A stretch of 45,945 nucleotides of DNA from Equadaptatus sp045642965 (GCA_045642965.1 JAZUJX010000032.1:1-45945), one strand, 5' to 3'. Positions 8,877 through 16,875 are shown, counted from the first letter of the stretch. The notes: generated from the sequence alone by a model not told the origin. Made by a program: numbers and translations.

Positions 8877-10214
8877 ATGGATTTCTCCAAGGAATACAGG
8901 AAAAAACTGACGACTGCCTCTAAAGCGGCAGCCTGCATAAAATCGGACATGTGGGTAGATTACGGCTGGACGACGGGAATTCCGTGCGCGGTTGACGCCG
9001 AAATTGCGAAACGCCTTCCGAAGCTGCACAACGTTAATTTCCGCGGCGGTATTCTGCTTTGGGAACCTGAAATTTTCAAAATAGAAGACCCCGCAGCGCA
9101 CATGACGTGGAATTCATGGCACATGACAGGCTTTGCAAGAAAAAGGATACCCGACGGTTTTGTTTTTTACGCGCCGGTAAGGTATTCCGAGCTGCCGCGG
9201 TATTACAGGGACAGCCTGCATTCGGACGTTGCCGTTTTCCAGGCTGCGCCGATGGACGGCAAGGGTTATTTCAATTTTGGTCCCAATGCCTCGCACATGG
9301 CGGCGGTCTGCGAAACGGCGGACAAAATTATTGTTGAGGTGAACAAAAATATGCCGCGCTGTCTTGGCGGGTTTGAAACCGAGATACATATATCGGACGT
9401 TGACATGATCGTTGAAGGGGACAATCCCGAAATCGGCGTCATGCCAGCTGCACCGGCGACGGACGTTGACAGAAAGGTCGCGGAGCTTATCGTTGCGGAG
9501 ATTCCGGACGGAGCATGCCTGCAGCTTGGAATAGGCGGAATGCCGAACGCGGTCGGAAGCCTTATTGCCCAGTCTGACCTTAAGGAACTCGGCGTTCATA
9601 CCGAAATGTACGTTGACGCGTATCTTGAAATGGCGAAGGCGGGCAAAATTACCGGCACGCACAAAGCGCTGGATAAAGGCCGCCAGGTGTACACGTTTGC
9701 CGCGGGCAGCAGCGAACTGTACGAATATATAAACGATAATCCGCAGTGCATGTGCGCTCCCGTTGATTACGTCAACGATATACGCACGATTGCGCAGCTC
9801 GACAACTTTATATCCATAAACAATACGGTGGATCTTGACCTTTTCGGCCAGATCAGTGCCGAAAGCGCCGGAACGAGACACATCAGCGGAGCCGGCGGAC
9901 AGCTTGATTTTGTTCTCGGAGCGTATCTTTCAAAGGGCGGAAAAAGCTTTATATGCTGCTCTTCCGCATTCAAAATGAAAGACGGCACCATGAAATCACG
10001 CATTCTCCCAACGCTCAGCCAGGGCTCAATAGTAACGGATACGCGTGCCAATACAAACTACGTTGTTACCGAGTACGGCATTGTAAATCTTAAGGGCAAG
10101 TCGACCTGGGAACGTGCGGAGGCTCTTATTTCAATCGCGCATCCCGATTTCAGGGAAGAACTGACTGCCGCTGCGGAGAAGCTGCATATCTGGAAGCGGA
10201 GCAATAAAAGATAG
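8877..10214 (+). CDS. Acyl-CoA:acetate CoA-transferase (butyryl-CoA:acetate / 4-hydroxybutyrate CoA-transferase family)
   Basis: The 445-residue product belongs to the acetyl-CoA hydrolase/transferase family (CoA-transferase family I). Its start (MDFSKEYRKK, then WVDYGWTTGIP), the block WNSWHMTGFARK, and RYSELPRYYRDS closely recall butyryl-CoA:acetate CoA-transferases of gut butyrate producers. The likely covalent catalytic glutamate is E243 in HTEMYVDA (compare E238 in 4-hydroxybutyrate CoA-transferase), and GAGGQLDF is the conserved glycine loop. The cytoplasmic enzyme would swap CoA between an acyl-CoA and acetate, releasing the acid at the end of amino-acid fermentation. The frame extends 27 codons upstream, but the GGGGTGA site and family alignment place the start at 8877. 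The exact acyl substrate is uncertain. The gene stands alone. Confidence 0.87.
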   Translation: MDFSKEYRKKLTTASKAAACIKSDMWVDYGWTTGIPCAVDAEIAKRLPKLHNVNFRGGILLWEPEIFKIEDPAAHMTWNSWHMTGFARKRIPDGFVFYAPVRYSELPRYYRDSLHSDVAVFQAAPMDGKGYFNFGPNASHMAAVCETADKIIVEVNKNMPRCLGGFETEIHISDVDMIVEGDNPEIGVMPAAPATDVDRKVAELIVAEIPDGACLQLGIGGMPNAVGSLIAQSDLKELGVHTEMYVDAYLEMAKAGKITGTHKALDKGRQVYTFAAGSSELYEYINDNPQCMCAPVDYVNDIRTIAQLDNFISINNTVDLDLFGQISAESAGTRHISGAGGQLDFVLGAYLSKGGKSFICCSSAFKMKDGTMKSRILPTLSQGSIVTDTRANTNYVVTEYGIVNLKGKSTWERAEALISIAHPDFREELTAAAEKLHIWKRSNKR

Positions 10215-10225
10215 TGTACAATTAA
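10211..10225 (+). repeat. 15-bp repeat with a promoter-like core (copy 1)
   Basis: The sequence atagtgtacaattaa occurs here, over the CoA-transferase stop codon, and again exactly at 12129-12143 before rsmB. It contains a TACAAT -10-like box. If active here, the transcript would run antisense through the small membrane-protein gene towards the DegT-like gene. Confidence 0.5.
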
Positions 10226-10226
10226 A

Positions 10227-10406
10227 TTAGTGTTTTGACCAGACGTACACGGCGATAACTGCGCAGAGAGTGCCGGCGGCGAGCCCGCCCGCAAGAATCA
10301 GGGGCTGCGGAACTCCGGCGGCATAGTTGAACATCGCGCCGAGCGCCCAGCCGTAGAACAGTATCGTTGAGAGTGAAAGAATCATTACAATAAGTCTTTT
10401 GTTCAT
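10227..10406 (-). CDS. Small two-helix membrane protein, 59 residues
   Basis: I do not recognise this family. The product starts MNKRLIVMILS and has two hydrophobic helices (about residues 5-27 and 36-56) joined by a short loop containing AGVPQP, ending YVWSKH. It is probably an inner-membrane protein. The gene is convergent with the CoA-transferase gene (12 bases between stops, no obvious terminator) and divergent from the DegT-like gene. A good promoter lies directly upstream and would start transcription at or within a base or two of the ATG; no ribosome binding site is present, so a leaderless mRNA is likely. A GTG start at 10421 would add five residues but overlaps the -10 box and is less likely. 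Confidence 0.7.
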   Translation of the reverse strand: MNKRLIVMILSLSTILFYGWALGAMFNYAAGVPQPLILAGGLAAGTLCAVIAVYVWSKH

Positions 10407-10440
10407 GTACTGATTGTACACCGCCGTCCGGAATTGTCAA
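10406..10440 (-). promoter_or_regulatory. Leaderless promoter with overlapping palindrome
   Basis: On the minus strand TTGACA (10435-10440) and TACAAT (10413-10418) are 16 bases apart, and the expected start falls at the ATG of the small membrane protein (10406). A perfect inverted repeat TGTAC-N5-GTACA (10406-10420) covers the -10 box and the start codon and could be an operator. Confidence 0.68.
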
Positions 10441-10464
10441 AATTTTGCGAAACAGCGCGGGGGT

Positions 10465-11391
10465 ATGTTTGTGGCAGACAGCGAAGTTCTGAGAGCCGAA
10501 AAATTTGCGGCTCGGTATTTCGAAACGAAAGCGGTACGCTTCAGCAGAGCGGAAGTCACGCTGTTGTCCGTACTTTCCGCTTTGGATTTGCCTTGCGGCA
10601 GCGAGATAATCGTTTCCGCCAGTCTCTGTACTGATATTTCAGATTTTGTGCGAAGCAGAGGGCTTAAGCCTGTATTCGGCGACTTGTGCCCCGACAGCTT
10701 TGCTCCGTCGCAGGAAGATGTTGCTTCAAAGCTTACGGAGAGGACAAAGGCCGTTATCGTTTCACACAGCTTTGGCAGACTGAGCAGTTTTGAGGAGCTT
10801 GCCGAGAAGCTTAGGCAAAAGAATATCCCTCTCATAGAGGAATGTGCCGGCTGCACTGGTTCAGTATATTTTTCGGACGGAAAAATCCTGCGCCCCGGTG
10901 CGTCGGGAACCGGCTGTATCATTGAACCTGAGTTTGCTCTTATATGCTGTCAGGACGAAGCTTTTGCCGAAAAACTTCCGTTGTCCGACAGCATTTCCGC
11001 GGCAAATTTCATGCGCCGGCAGCCTGATTTTGAAAGAGTGAACGGCAGGCGCAGACTTGCCGTTTCCAAATACCGCCTGCTGGTACACGAAAACGCCCTG
11101 CTTCCGTTTGTGTCGTTCCCGCAGTTTGGCAGCGCATCGTTTGCTTCGGCTTCCGCCTGTCCGCTGCGCGTGAAGGACAGGGACGCACTGAAGGAATATC
11201 TTGAATCGCAGTCAATCCGCTGCGGCACTCCGCATTATGCTTTTGAAAATACCGGCTGCCCTGTTTTTGAAAAGCTGAAAAACGAGCTGCTTCTGCTTCC
11301 TGCCGGAACAGAAATTTCCGAAGCGGAGCAGGAAGAAATTATTTCGCGCATTAAGTATTTTTACCGAGACAAAAGCTGTAATTTGCTGTAA
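10465..11391 (+). CDS. Degenerate DegT/DnrJ/EryC1-family (PLP aminotransferase fold) protein
   Basis: The ~308-residue product follows the DegT sugar-aminotransferase pattern in its first half: ALDLPCGSEIIVSASL resembles the GDEVIVP block, then GLKPVFGDLCPDSF, RTKAVIVSHSFGR and PLIEECAGCTGS. The key PLP residues seem lost: the usual IEDAAQ aspartate is replaced (IEECAG), and the SFxxxK lysine segment is reduced to SGTGCIIEPEF without a lysine. The product is also shorter than catalytic members (370-400). It may be a non-catalytic relative. ATG 10465 is used; a GTG at 10471 has better spacing to the GGGGG at 10459-10463 and may be the true start. It precedes the zinc peptidase gene by 40 bases. 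Function unknown. Confidence 0.72.
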   Translation: MFVADSEVLRAEKFAARYFETKAVRFSRAEVTLLSVLSALDLPCGSEIIVSASLCTDISDFVRSRGLKPVFGDLCPDSFAPSQEDVASKLTERTKAVIVSHSFGRLSSFEELAEKLRQKNIPLIEECAGCTGSVYFSDGKILRPGASGTGCIIEPEFALICCQDEAFAEKLPLSDSISAANFMRRQPDFERVNGRRRLAVSKYRLLVHENALLPFVSFPQFGSASFASASACPLRVKDRDALKEYLESQSIRCGTPHYAFENTGCPVFEKLKNELLLLPAGTEISEAEQEEIISRIKYFYRDKSCNLL

Positions 11392-11431
11392 AATTATTTT
11401 GCTTGGAAAAATAAATTCGGAGGTGTCAGAC

Positions 11432-12115
11432 TTGTTTTATTACGATCCTACAATGATTCTTCTTATTCCGGCGCTGCTGTTCTCTTTTTGGGCACAGTTC
11501 AAGGTAAAATCCGCGTTTGCGGAATATTCAGGCACTGCGTCTTCACGCGGGGTAACTTCGGACGATGCGGCGAGGGCAATTCTCGACGCCAACGGTCTGC
11601 AGAACGTCAGAATAGAGCATATAGCAGGCGAACTTACCGACCACTATGACCCTCGAGCAAAGGTTCTCCGTCTGTCGCAGAGTGTTGCCGGCAGCACAAG
11701 CATAGCGGCTATAGGGGTTGCGGCTCATGAATGCGGACACGCGGTTCAGGACGCTGTGGGTTATGCCCCGCTGAAAATAAGAAACAGCATAGTTCCGGTT
11801 GTCAATATCTGCTCAACGCTTTCAATGCCGCTGTTTTTCATAGGCTTTCTGTTTAATTATCTTGCGCTGATAGACCTCGGAATACTGTTTTTCTGCGGCG
11901 TGCTTGTTTTTCACGCGATTACGCTTCCTGTTGAGTTCGACGCAAGCGGCAGGGCTTTGAGGATTCTTTCGGGCAACGGTTTTTTGAACGGGGCTGAAAT
12001 TTCAGGGGCGAAAAAGGTGCTGACAGCTGCCGCCCTTACCTACGTTTCGGCGATGGTTATGTCCGCGCTTCAGCTTCTCAGACTTATTTTGCTCAGAAAT
12101 CAGCGGAGAGATTAA
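11432..12115 (+). CDS. YugP-type neutral zinc metallopeptidase, membrane-bound
   Basis: The product is 227 residues when started at the TTG at 11432, which has an ideal CGGAGGTG site in front; the frame also opens at 11399 but without such a site. The start LFYYDPTMILLIPALL is very like Bacillus YugP, and the HEXXH zinc motif is HECGH within GVAAHECGHAVQDAVGY. There is an N-terminal helix and two or three further hydrophobic helices after the active site, so the protein is membrane-embedded. The family's substrate is unknown. In many Gram-positive genomes such a gene neighbours rsmB, as here (rsmB follows in 79 bases). Confidence 0.88.
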   Translation: MFYYDPTMILLIPALLFSFWAQFKVKSAFAEYSGTASSRGVTSDDAARAILDANGLQNVRIEHIAGELTDHYDPRAKVLRLSQSVAGSTSIAAIGVAAHECGHAVQDAVGYAPLKIRNSIVPVVNICSTLSMPLFFIGFLFNYLALIDLGILFFCGVLVFHAITLPVEFDASGRALRILSGNGFLNGAEISGAKKVLTAAALTYVSAMVMSALQLLRLILLRNQRRD

Positions 12116-12128
12116 AAAAATTGCAAAA

Positions 12129-12143
12129 ATAGTGTACAATTAA
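12129..12143 (+). repeat. 15-bp repeat with a promoter-like core (copy 2)
   Basis: Exact second copy of atagtgtacaattaa from 10211-10225. The TACAAT box (12135-12140) lies 54 bases before the rsmB start and may be its -10 element; no good -35 is seen. Confidence 0.5.
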
Positions 12144-12175
12144 CGGGAACGGCACGGCTGTTTCCGTTTTAATTT
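12142..12175 (+). terminator. Hairpin with U-rich tail in the yugP-rsmB gap
   Basis: Stem aacgggaac / gtttccgtt (one G-U pair) with a 9-base loop is followed by ttaattt. It could terminate the upstream operon or act as an attenuator in the rsmB leader, since a promoter-like box lies just upstream. The tail is weaker than in the other terminators here. Confidence 0.5.
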
Positions 12176-12194
12176 GCACCTGGAGGCATAGGTT

Positions 12195-13544
12195 ATGCGG
12201 GGTATAGAAGCTGCACTTCGTGTGTGCATGGATGCAAGTTCCGGAACTTTTGCATCGGAATCTTTAAGAAAACTTTATCCGGAAATAAATTCGGGCGACA
12301 GGGACATCGCCGCGCTTCTTGTCTACTGCACTTTGAGAAGGCAGGGCTTGTGGAAGCATCTTATGCTCAAGTATTGCAGACGCAACGCAAGGGCTCTTTC
12401 GTTCAGAACGCAGACCGCTCTTATGGTTGGTATCGCCGGACTTGTCGAGCTTAAGCATTTTGCCGCGCCGGTTCTTATCAATGCCGTGCTGCAGGCAGTT
12501 AAAGCAAGCGGAAGAGACAGCGACATACAGGACGTTAAAACTGTTCACGCCGTACTGCGTTCCGTTTCGGAGGAAGCTCCGGCATATCTTGAAACGCTGA
12601 AAAAAGCGGCTTCCGTGAGCGATCAGGCGCTTTACTGGGGCGTTCCGGGCTGGGCTGCGGCGCAGTGGGCAAAAGAACGGCAGGTTGCCGAAGCCAAAAA
12701 GCTTATAAAAGCTATGGGCATGAAAACTTACCTGTCGCTCAGGCTCAGAAGCGATGTTGACCGCGAAGCCTGGATAAAGGAATACGGTGAAAAATGCGGG
12801 ACAAAGGCTTGGGCGTCGGATTTGCTTGCCAATTCCGTGCGTACTGCATCGACGGATTATCCGCCTTCTCTCCCGGGCTACAGCGAAGGAAAAGTTTCGC
12901 CGCAGACCGAGTCGTCCATGTTTGTTGTCAATTTGCTTGCCGGGCGTTATAAGGACGGTGCCATTCTTGACATGTGCAGCGGAAGGGGCGTTAAAACGCG
13001 CCAGCTGATAGATATGTTCCCGCTTGCGCAGATAGAGGCATGGGACATTTCCCACGCCAAAATACAGACTGCGAAGCTTGAACTGATGAAACTTCATGCA
13101 GGCAGCCGCGTTCAGCTGCGTATCGGCGACGCGCTTAAGCTGAAGCCGAAAATTGCCCCGTCGCTGGTGCTGCTCGACGCACCTTGTTCCGGGTCCGGAA
13201 CGTGGGGAAGGCATCCCGAGGGCAAATGGCGGATGAAGCCTGAAGACGTTGACGAGAACGCGAAGCTGCAGAAAATGCTGCTTGGGCGTGCCGCCGACAT
13301 TGTGCAGCCCGGAGGCGTTGTTGCGTACATGACCTGCTCAAGCTTCAGAAAAGAAAATGAAGAGGTAGTGGCGGACCTGTTGTCAAAGAGAAAAGATATG
13401 GTGGAGCTGCCTGTAAAAGCAGAACATAAATTCATGCAGAAAGGCAGACCGTACGGTGTGGTAATAAATCCTGTCCAGCCGTGGATAGACGGATTTTATG
13501 CCGCGCTGCTTATGAAACGCAGACAGGAGGGAAACAATGCGTAA
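12195..13544 (+). CDS. rsmB: 16S rRNA (cytosine-C5)-methyltransferase, RsmB/Sun type
   Basis: The 449-residue product has an N-terminal NusB-like helical RNA-binding domain (about residues 1-140) and a C-terminal SAM-dependent domain. The SAM loop is ILDMCSGRGVKTRQL, and the two cysteines of m5C methyltransferases are visible: C331 in DAPCSGSG and C381 in MTCSS (compare C325 and C375 of E. coli RsmB, which methylates C967 of 16S rRNA). TGGAGG 8 bases before the ATG supports the start. The next gene starts 8 bases before its stop, so the two are translationally coupled. NSUN-like enzymes with other target sites are an alternative, but the NusB-like domain favours RsmB. Confidence 0.9.
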   Translation: MRGIEAALRVCMDASSGTFASESLRKLYPEINSGDRDIAALLVYCTLRRQGLWKHLMLKYCRRNARALSFRTQTALMVGIAGLVELKHFAAPVLINAVLQAVKASGRDSDIQDVKTVHAVLRSVSEEAPAYLETLKKAASVSDQALYWGVPGWAAAQWAKERQVAEAKKLIKAMGMKTYLSLRLRSDVDREAWIKEYGEKCGTKAWASDLLANSVRTASTDYPPSLPGYSEGKVSPQTESSMFVVNLLAGRYKDGAILDMCSGRGVKTRQLIDMFPLAQIEAWDISHAKIQTAKLELMKLHAGSRVQLRIGDALKLKPKIAPSLVLLDAPCSGSGTWGRHPEGKWRMKPEDVDENAKLQKMLLGRAADIVQPGGVVAYMTCSSFRKENEEVVADLLSKRKDMVELPVKAEHKFMQKGRPYGVVINPVQPWIDGFYAALLMKRRQEGNNA

Positions 13545-14829
13545 TTTTCGCCGCTGGATCATAATATTTGCGTTACTTGTAATTGCCGGCTGCGGGTTTG
13601 TTTTGTTCCGTGTCATATTCGGAGGCGGGGACAGGGTTCTTGTTCCGCAGCTTGACGGTATGCAGGCGGAGGAAGCGATAGATACTCTTCACAGACTCGG
13701 ACTTTCTGCAGAAATTGAGGAAACCGAGTCTGGCGAGAATGCCGGCACTGTTATTTCTCAAAGCATTAAAGCAGGGAAAAAAGTTAAAACGGGCAAAACA
13801 GTGCAGCTGAAAGTAAGCAGGGGCGGCACGTCAGGTGCTGTTCCCGACGTACGTTTTATGGGAAAGGAAGAAGCACGCCGCAGACTGGAGGACGCGGGTT
13901 TTAAAGTTGTCAGAATAATCCAGGTCAGTGAACCGGACAAAAACGACGGCACGGTGCTGGCGCAAAATCCTTCCGCGGGTCAGAAATATCCGGCAGGCGG
14001 AAGTGTTGAACTGCTTGTAAGCACGGGAGGCGCGTCGGAAGACGGCTTTACGCAGGTACCTGACTTAAGAGGCAGGACGCCGGAGGAAGCGGCAGAACTT
14101 TTGAATAAAAGCGGTCTGCAGCTTGGTGACACTGTAGAAACAGCTTCCTCGTCAAAAGAAGGTACGGTCGTTGGGACAAGACCCAATATAGGGACAAGAA
14201 TTAAATCAGGGGATACGGTGTCTCTGCTGATTGCCTCTGCCGGGGAACACAAAACGGAACAGGCAGAAAGCAGTACGGTATCAAGAAATGAACTGGTCAA
14301 AACGGTAAAGGTTGTTGAAAAAGAACCGCAGAAAAAACCGGCAGAAAACAAAGCAGCTGCGCAGCAGAAGACTGCTGCTGTCAAAACTGAAAAACAGCCG
14401 GAGTCTGCCAGGAAAGCTGACGCTAAAGAGAAAAAAACAGAGACAAAGGCTGCCGTTTCTTCTGCACAGCAGAAGCCTGAAAAAAGTGTGCAGCCTGCCG
14501 CAGCGAAAAGCAGTACGGATAAAACCCAGACAGCGGAGTCTGTAAAAACAGTGGCTGTGCAGCCGAAAAAAGAGGAAGCAAAATCAGCAGCTGACAATGC
14601 CTCATCTTCCGCACCGTCCAAAACTGCTAAGGTGCGTTACGTGGTTCCGCCGCTTTCGTCACCGCTCAGCCTTAAAATTACAATGCAGGATTCCTCCGGA
14701 GCCCACGTGCTGAAAGATATTATGGCAAACGGAGGGGAAACAGTCTCCGTATCCGGAAAATATTATGGCGAAGCAACAATATCAATTATGCTTGGTGGTG
14801 AAAAGGTATGGCAGGAGCATTACAAATAA
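13537..14829 (+). CDS. Membrane-anchored protein with three PASTA domains, no kinase domain
   Basis: The 430-residue product has a short basic cytoplasmic start, one transmembrane helix (about residues 7-27), then three PASTA domains (about 35-98, 101-168, 171-235), recognisable by VPDLRGRTPEEAAELL and its equivalents and by the endings VQLKVSRGG, VELLVSTGG and VSLLIASAG. Then comes a ~135-residue Lys/Ala/Gln/Thr-rich linker and a ~70-residue folded C-terminus. PASTA domains bind muropeptides in Ser/Thr kinases and penicillin-binding proteins; here there is neither catalytic domain. The gene lies between rsmB (8-base overlap) and rpe (22-base overlap), where Firmicutes carry the PASTA kinase prkC. 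The role is probably wall sensing or binding, but unproven. Confidence 0.85.
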   Translation: MRNFRRWIIIFALLVIAGCGFVLFRVIFGGGDRVLVPQLDGMQAEEAIDTLHRLGLSAEIEETESGENAGTVISQSIKAGKKVKTGKTVQLKVSRGGTSGAVPDVRFMGKEEARRRLEDAGFKVVRIIQVSEPDKNDGTVLAQNPSAGQKYPAGGSVELLVSTGGASEDGFTQVPDLRGRTPEEAAELLNKSGLQLGDTVETASSSKEGTVVGTRPNIGTRIKSGDTVSLLIASAGEHKTEQAESSTVSRNELVKTVKVVEKEPQKKPAENKAAAQQKTAAVKTEKQPESARKADAKEKKTETKAAVSSAQQKPEKSVQPAAAKSSTDKTQTAESVKTVAVQPKKEEAKSAADNASSSAPSKTAKVRYVVPPLSSPLSLKITMQDSSGAHVLKDIMANGGETVSVSGKYYGEATISIMLGGEKVWQEHYK

Positions 14830-15500
14830 AACTGAAGGGCAGTGAAAAGCTGCTGGTCGCGCCTTCGCTTCTTTCAGCAGATGTTCTGAATCTTGAAAGC
14901 AGCATAGCTAAACTTGAGGGTGCGCATGACTGGCTGCATCTGGACGTTATGGACGGACATTTTGTTCCGAATCTTTCTTACGGACCGGCTCTGCTGAAGG
15001 CACTGCGCAAAAAATATCCTGACGCTTTTATTGACGTTCACATTATGGTTGAGCCTGCAGAAAGGTTTGTGCCGATGTTTCTTGCCGGCAGGCCGTCGCT
15101 GCTTACGGTGCATGCTGAAGCAACCCCGCATCTGCACCGTGTGCTGCAGAGCATAAAGGCTGAGGGTGTTCTGGCGGGGATAGCAATAAATCCGGCGACA
15201 CCGGCGGAATTGCTTTCACCTGTTTTGAATCTTGCGGACGTCGTACTTGTTATGTCTGTCAATCCAGGCTTCGGCGGTCAGAAATTTATTCCTGAAGTGC
15301 TGGAAAAGGTTTGCAGGCTTGCCGAACTGAGAAAAGAAAGAAACTGTGATTATCTGATAGAGATGGACGGCGGAATAGGGCCGGAAAATGCGGCATTGGC
15401 TGCAGCTCACGGCTGCGACATAGCAGTTGCGGGAAATGCTGTCTTCGGCAGTCCGAATCCGGCAGAGACCGTGCGTAAAATGAAGGCTGTGTGTCTGTAA
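14808..15500 (+). CDS. rpe: Ribulose-phosphate 3-epimerase
   Basis: The 230-residue TIM barrel shows the family signatures: APSLLSADVLNL, the metal-binding WLHLDVMDGHFVPN, DVHIMVE, VLVMSVNPGFGGQKF, and MDGGIGPEN in place of the more usual VDGGI. It interconverts ribulose-5-phosphate and xylulose-5-phosphate in the pentose phosphate pathway, in the cytoplasm. The start lies 22 bases inside the PASTA gene, with AAAAGG just ahead; a slightly later start is possible because the first ~10 residues are not conserved. The next gene begins 1 base after its stop, so the rsmB-PASTA-rpe-rodZ-like run is one operon. Confidence 0.93.
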   Translation: MAGALQIKLKGSEKLLVAPSLLSADVLNLESSIAKLEGAHDWLHLDVMDGHFVPNLSYGPALLKALRKKYPDAFIDVHIMVEPAERFVPMFLAGRPSLLTVHAEATPHLHRVLQSIKAEGVLAGIAINPATPAELLSPVLNLADVVLVMSVNPGFGGQKFIPEVLEKVCRLAELRKERNCDYLIEMDGGIGPENAALAAAHGCDIAVAGNAVFGSPNPAETVRKMKAVCL

Positions 15501-15501
15501 A

Positions 15502-16458
15502 ATGATGGATAACGCTCTTGCTTCCTCAGTACAGCCGCTCGGAGCTCAGCTTAAACAGCAGCGCATAGACCAGGGGATTACTCTCGAAAGGATTTCTGAG
15601 AATACCAAGATAAACATAGAGTATCTGCAGGCTATAGAAGAAGGAAGATTTGATTTGCTGCCTGCAGGCTTTTACGGCAAAATTTTTGTCCGGGAATATT
15701 GTAATGCCGTCGGGGCGGACGGACTTTGGACGGCTTACGAACAGCTTTTGGCGGATGCCGGCAATGTTTCTGTGGAAATGCCTGATAACACTTCTGTAAA
15801 GAGTGAAGACAAAAACCTTATGCAGGATGTGCAGTACACTCAGGAAAACAATAAGCCTTTGATTATTGTTTCAGGCATTGCCGTCGTTTTGGCAGTTCTG
15901 CTTGTATTTGGTTTTAAAGAGACGTTTTCCGGTGGCAGGACAGACGCGATAGATCAGCTCCACGGAGGCACAGTCCGTGTGCTTGAACAGAAGAAAAAAG
16001 ACGATGCCGAATTACAGCGCAAAGCGGAAGAAAAGGCAAGAAAACAAGCTGAGGAACGTGCTAAGGCAGAGGAAGCTGCATTTATGGAAGAACTTGAAAC
16101 AGAAGCCTCGGAAACGGCTGAAAACGGTGAACAGCCTAAGACAGAGGATAGCTCGGTATCGCAGCTTCCTGCCAAAAACGAACTGCTTGTGAAAGCGGCA
16201 GAGGGCAAAATAAAGATTAAAGTTTCTCAGGGTGAGAATGTAATTTATGACGGAGAAATAACTGAAGGCAAAAGCTTAAAATTCAAAATCGAAGGCACTG
16301 TTCCTGTGCGTGTCCGTTACGAAAATCCGAACAGGACAGAAGTTTATTTTGGAGAAACTGCCTTTAAACCTCTGCATCCTTCCCGCGAAGGGCGTTCCAG
16401 ATATTACTGGAGCGACGGAACGGTTACGTTCACAAAACAAAAAACTGCAAAGCAATAA
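15502..16458 (+). CDS. RodZ-like protein: Xre helix-turn-helix, TM helix, periplasmic domain
   Basis: The 318-residue product has an N-terminal Xre-type domain (about residues 12-85; LKQQRIDQGITLERIS and FYGKIFVREYCNAVG are typical of RodZ), one transmembrane helix (about 118-138; PLIIVSGIAVVLAVLLV), a charged Glu/Lys/Ala coiled-coil segment (about 160-215) and a C-terminal periplasmic beta domain of DUF4115 type. RodZ links MreB filaments to the cell-wall elongation machinery. Two adjacent ATGs are possible starts (15502, 15505). It closes the rsmB operon and a terminator overlaps its stop. Its position behind a PASTA gene supports a wall-related role. No mreB or rod gene is in the window. 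Confidence 0.82.
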   Translation: MMDNALASSVQPLGAQLKQQRIDQGITLERISENTKINIEYLQAIEEGRFDLLPAGFYGKIFVREYCNAVGADGLWTAYEQLLADAGNVSVEMPDNTSVKSEDKNLMQDVQYTQENNKPLIIVSGIAVVLAVLLVFGFKETFSGGRTDAIDQLHGGTVRVLEQKKKDDAELQRKAEEKARKQAEERAKAEEAAFMEELETEASETAENGEQPKTEDSSVSQLPAKNELLVKAAEGKIKIKVSQGENVIYDGEITEGKSLKFKIEGTVPVRVRYENPNRTEVYFGETAFKPLHPSREGRSRYYWSDGTVTFTKQKTAKQ

Positions 16459-16489
16459 AAAATCTTCAGAGCTAATCTGAAGATTTTTT
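16457..16489. terminator. Bidirectional intrinsic terminator
   Basis: A 14-bp perfect stem (aaaaaatcttcaga / tctgaagatttttt) with loop gctaa serves the rodZ-like gene (+) and the convergent small exported protein gene (-). It overlaps the rodZ-like stop codon. Confidence 0.92.
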
Positions 16490-16518
16490 ATTGCTGCCTG
16501 TGATTTAATAAGAAAAAC

Positions 16519-16875
16519 TTATTTCAGCGTTATAGTTTCTTCCGCTGTGCCCATAATATTGCATACCAGACGGATTTTGACAGTGTCGCCCGGCTTGGCG
16601 TTAAGCAGAGTGACGGAATCGCTGAAACTCTTGTCCGAAGCCTGTTTTATGTACTGTTTAAAGGCAATCTGTTCTCCTTTGCTGTTCATTACCACCATAC
16701 TTAAAACATAGTGCTTGGCGGTGTTGTTGACAAGGTGAGAAGCTTTAACCGTAAGTGCCTGCGAGGAGGCATTCCATGCAGCTTCAAGATTTTTTGGCGG
16801 ATGGGCAAAAGCTGCTGCAGACGAAAAAAGCGTAAATAAAAATACCGTTGCAGCAAGCAGTAAGGTCTTCTTCAT
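16519..16875 (-). CDS. Small exported protein with an Ig-like/superoxide-reductase-like fold, function unknown
   Basis: The 118-residue product has a clear signal peptide (cleavage near AFAHPP) and a ~95-residue mature part of alternating beta strands. The mature N-terminus AHPPKNLEAAW, the central VKASHLVNNTAKHYVLSM and the end PGDTVKIRLVCNIMGT match a small secreted family whose pattern (His-containing strands, a late Cys) recalls the desulfoferrodoxin iron-binding domain, but I cannot confirm a full metal site. AAAGGAG lies 10 bases before the ATG. A -10 box is at 16919-16924. It is transcribed alone, convergent with the rsmB operon. Confidence 0.75.
   Translation of the reverse strand: MKKTLLLAATVFLFTLFSSAAAFAHPPKNLEAAWNASSQALTVKASHLVNNTAKHYVLSMVVMNSKGEQIAFKQYIKQASDKSFSDSVTLLNAKPGDTVKIRLVCNIMGTAEETITLK

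Noticed and set aside
9114..9881. 255-codon minus-strand frame opposite the CoA-transferase gene
   Set aside because: Shadow frame; the plus strand encodes the conserved enzyme with catalytic residues.
12264..13214. 316-codon minus-strand frame opposite rsmB
   Set aside because: Shadow of rsmB; no conserved motifs and no start signal.
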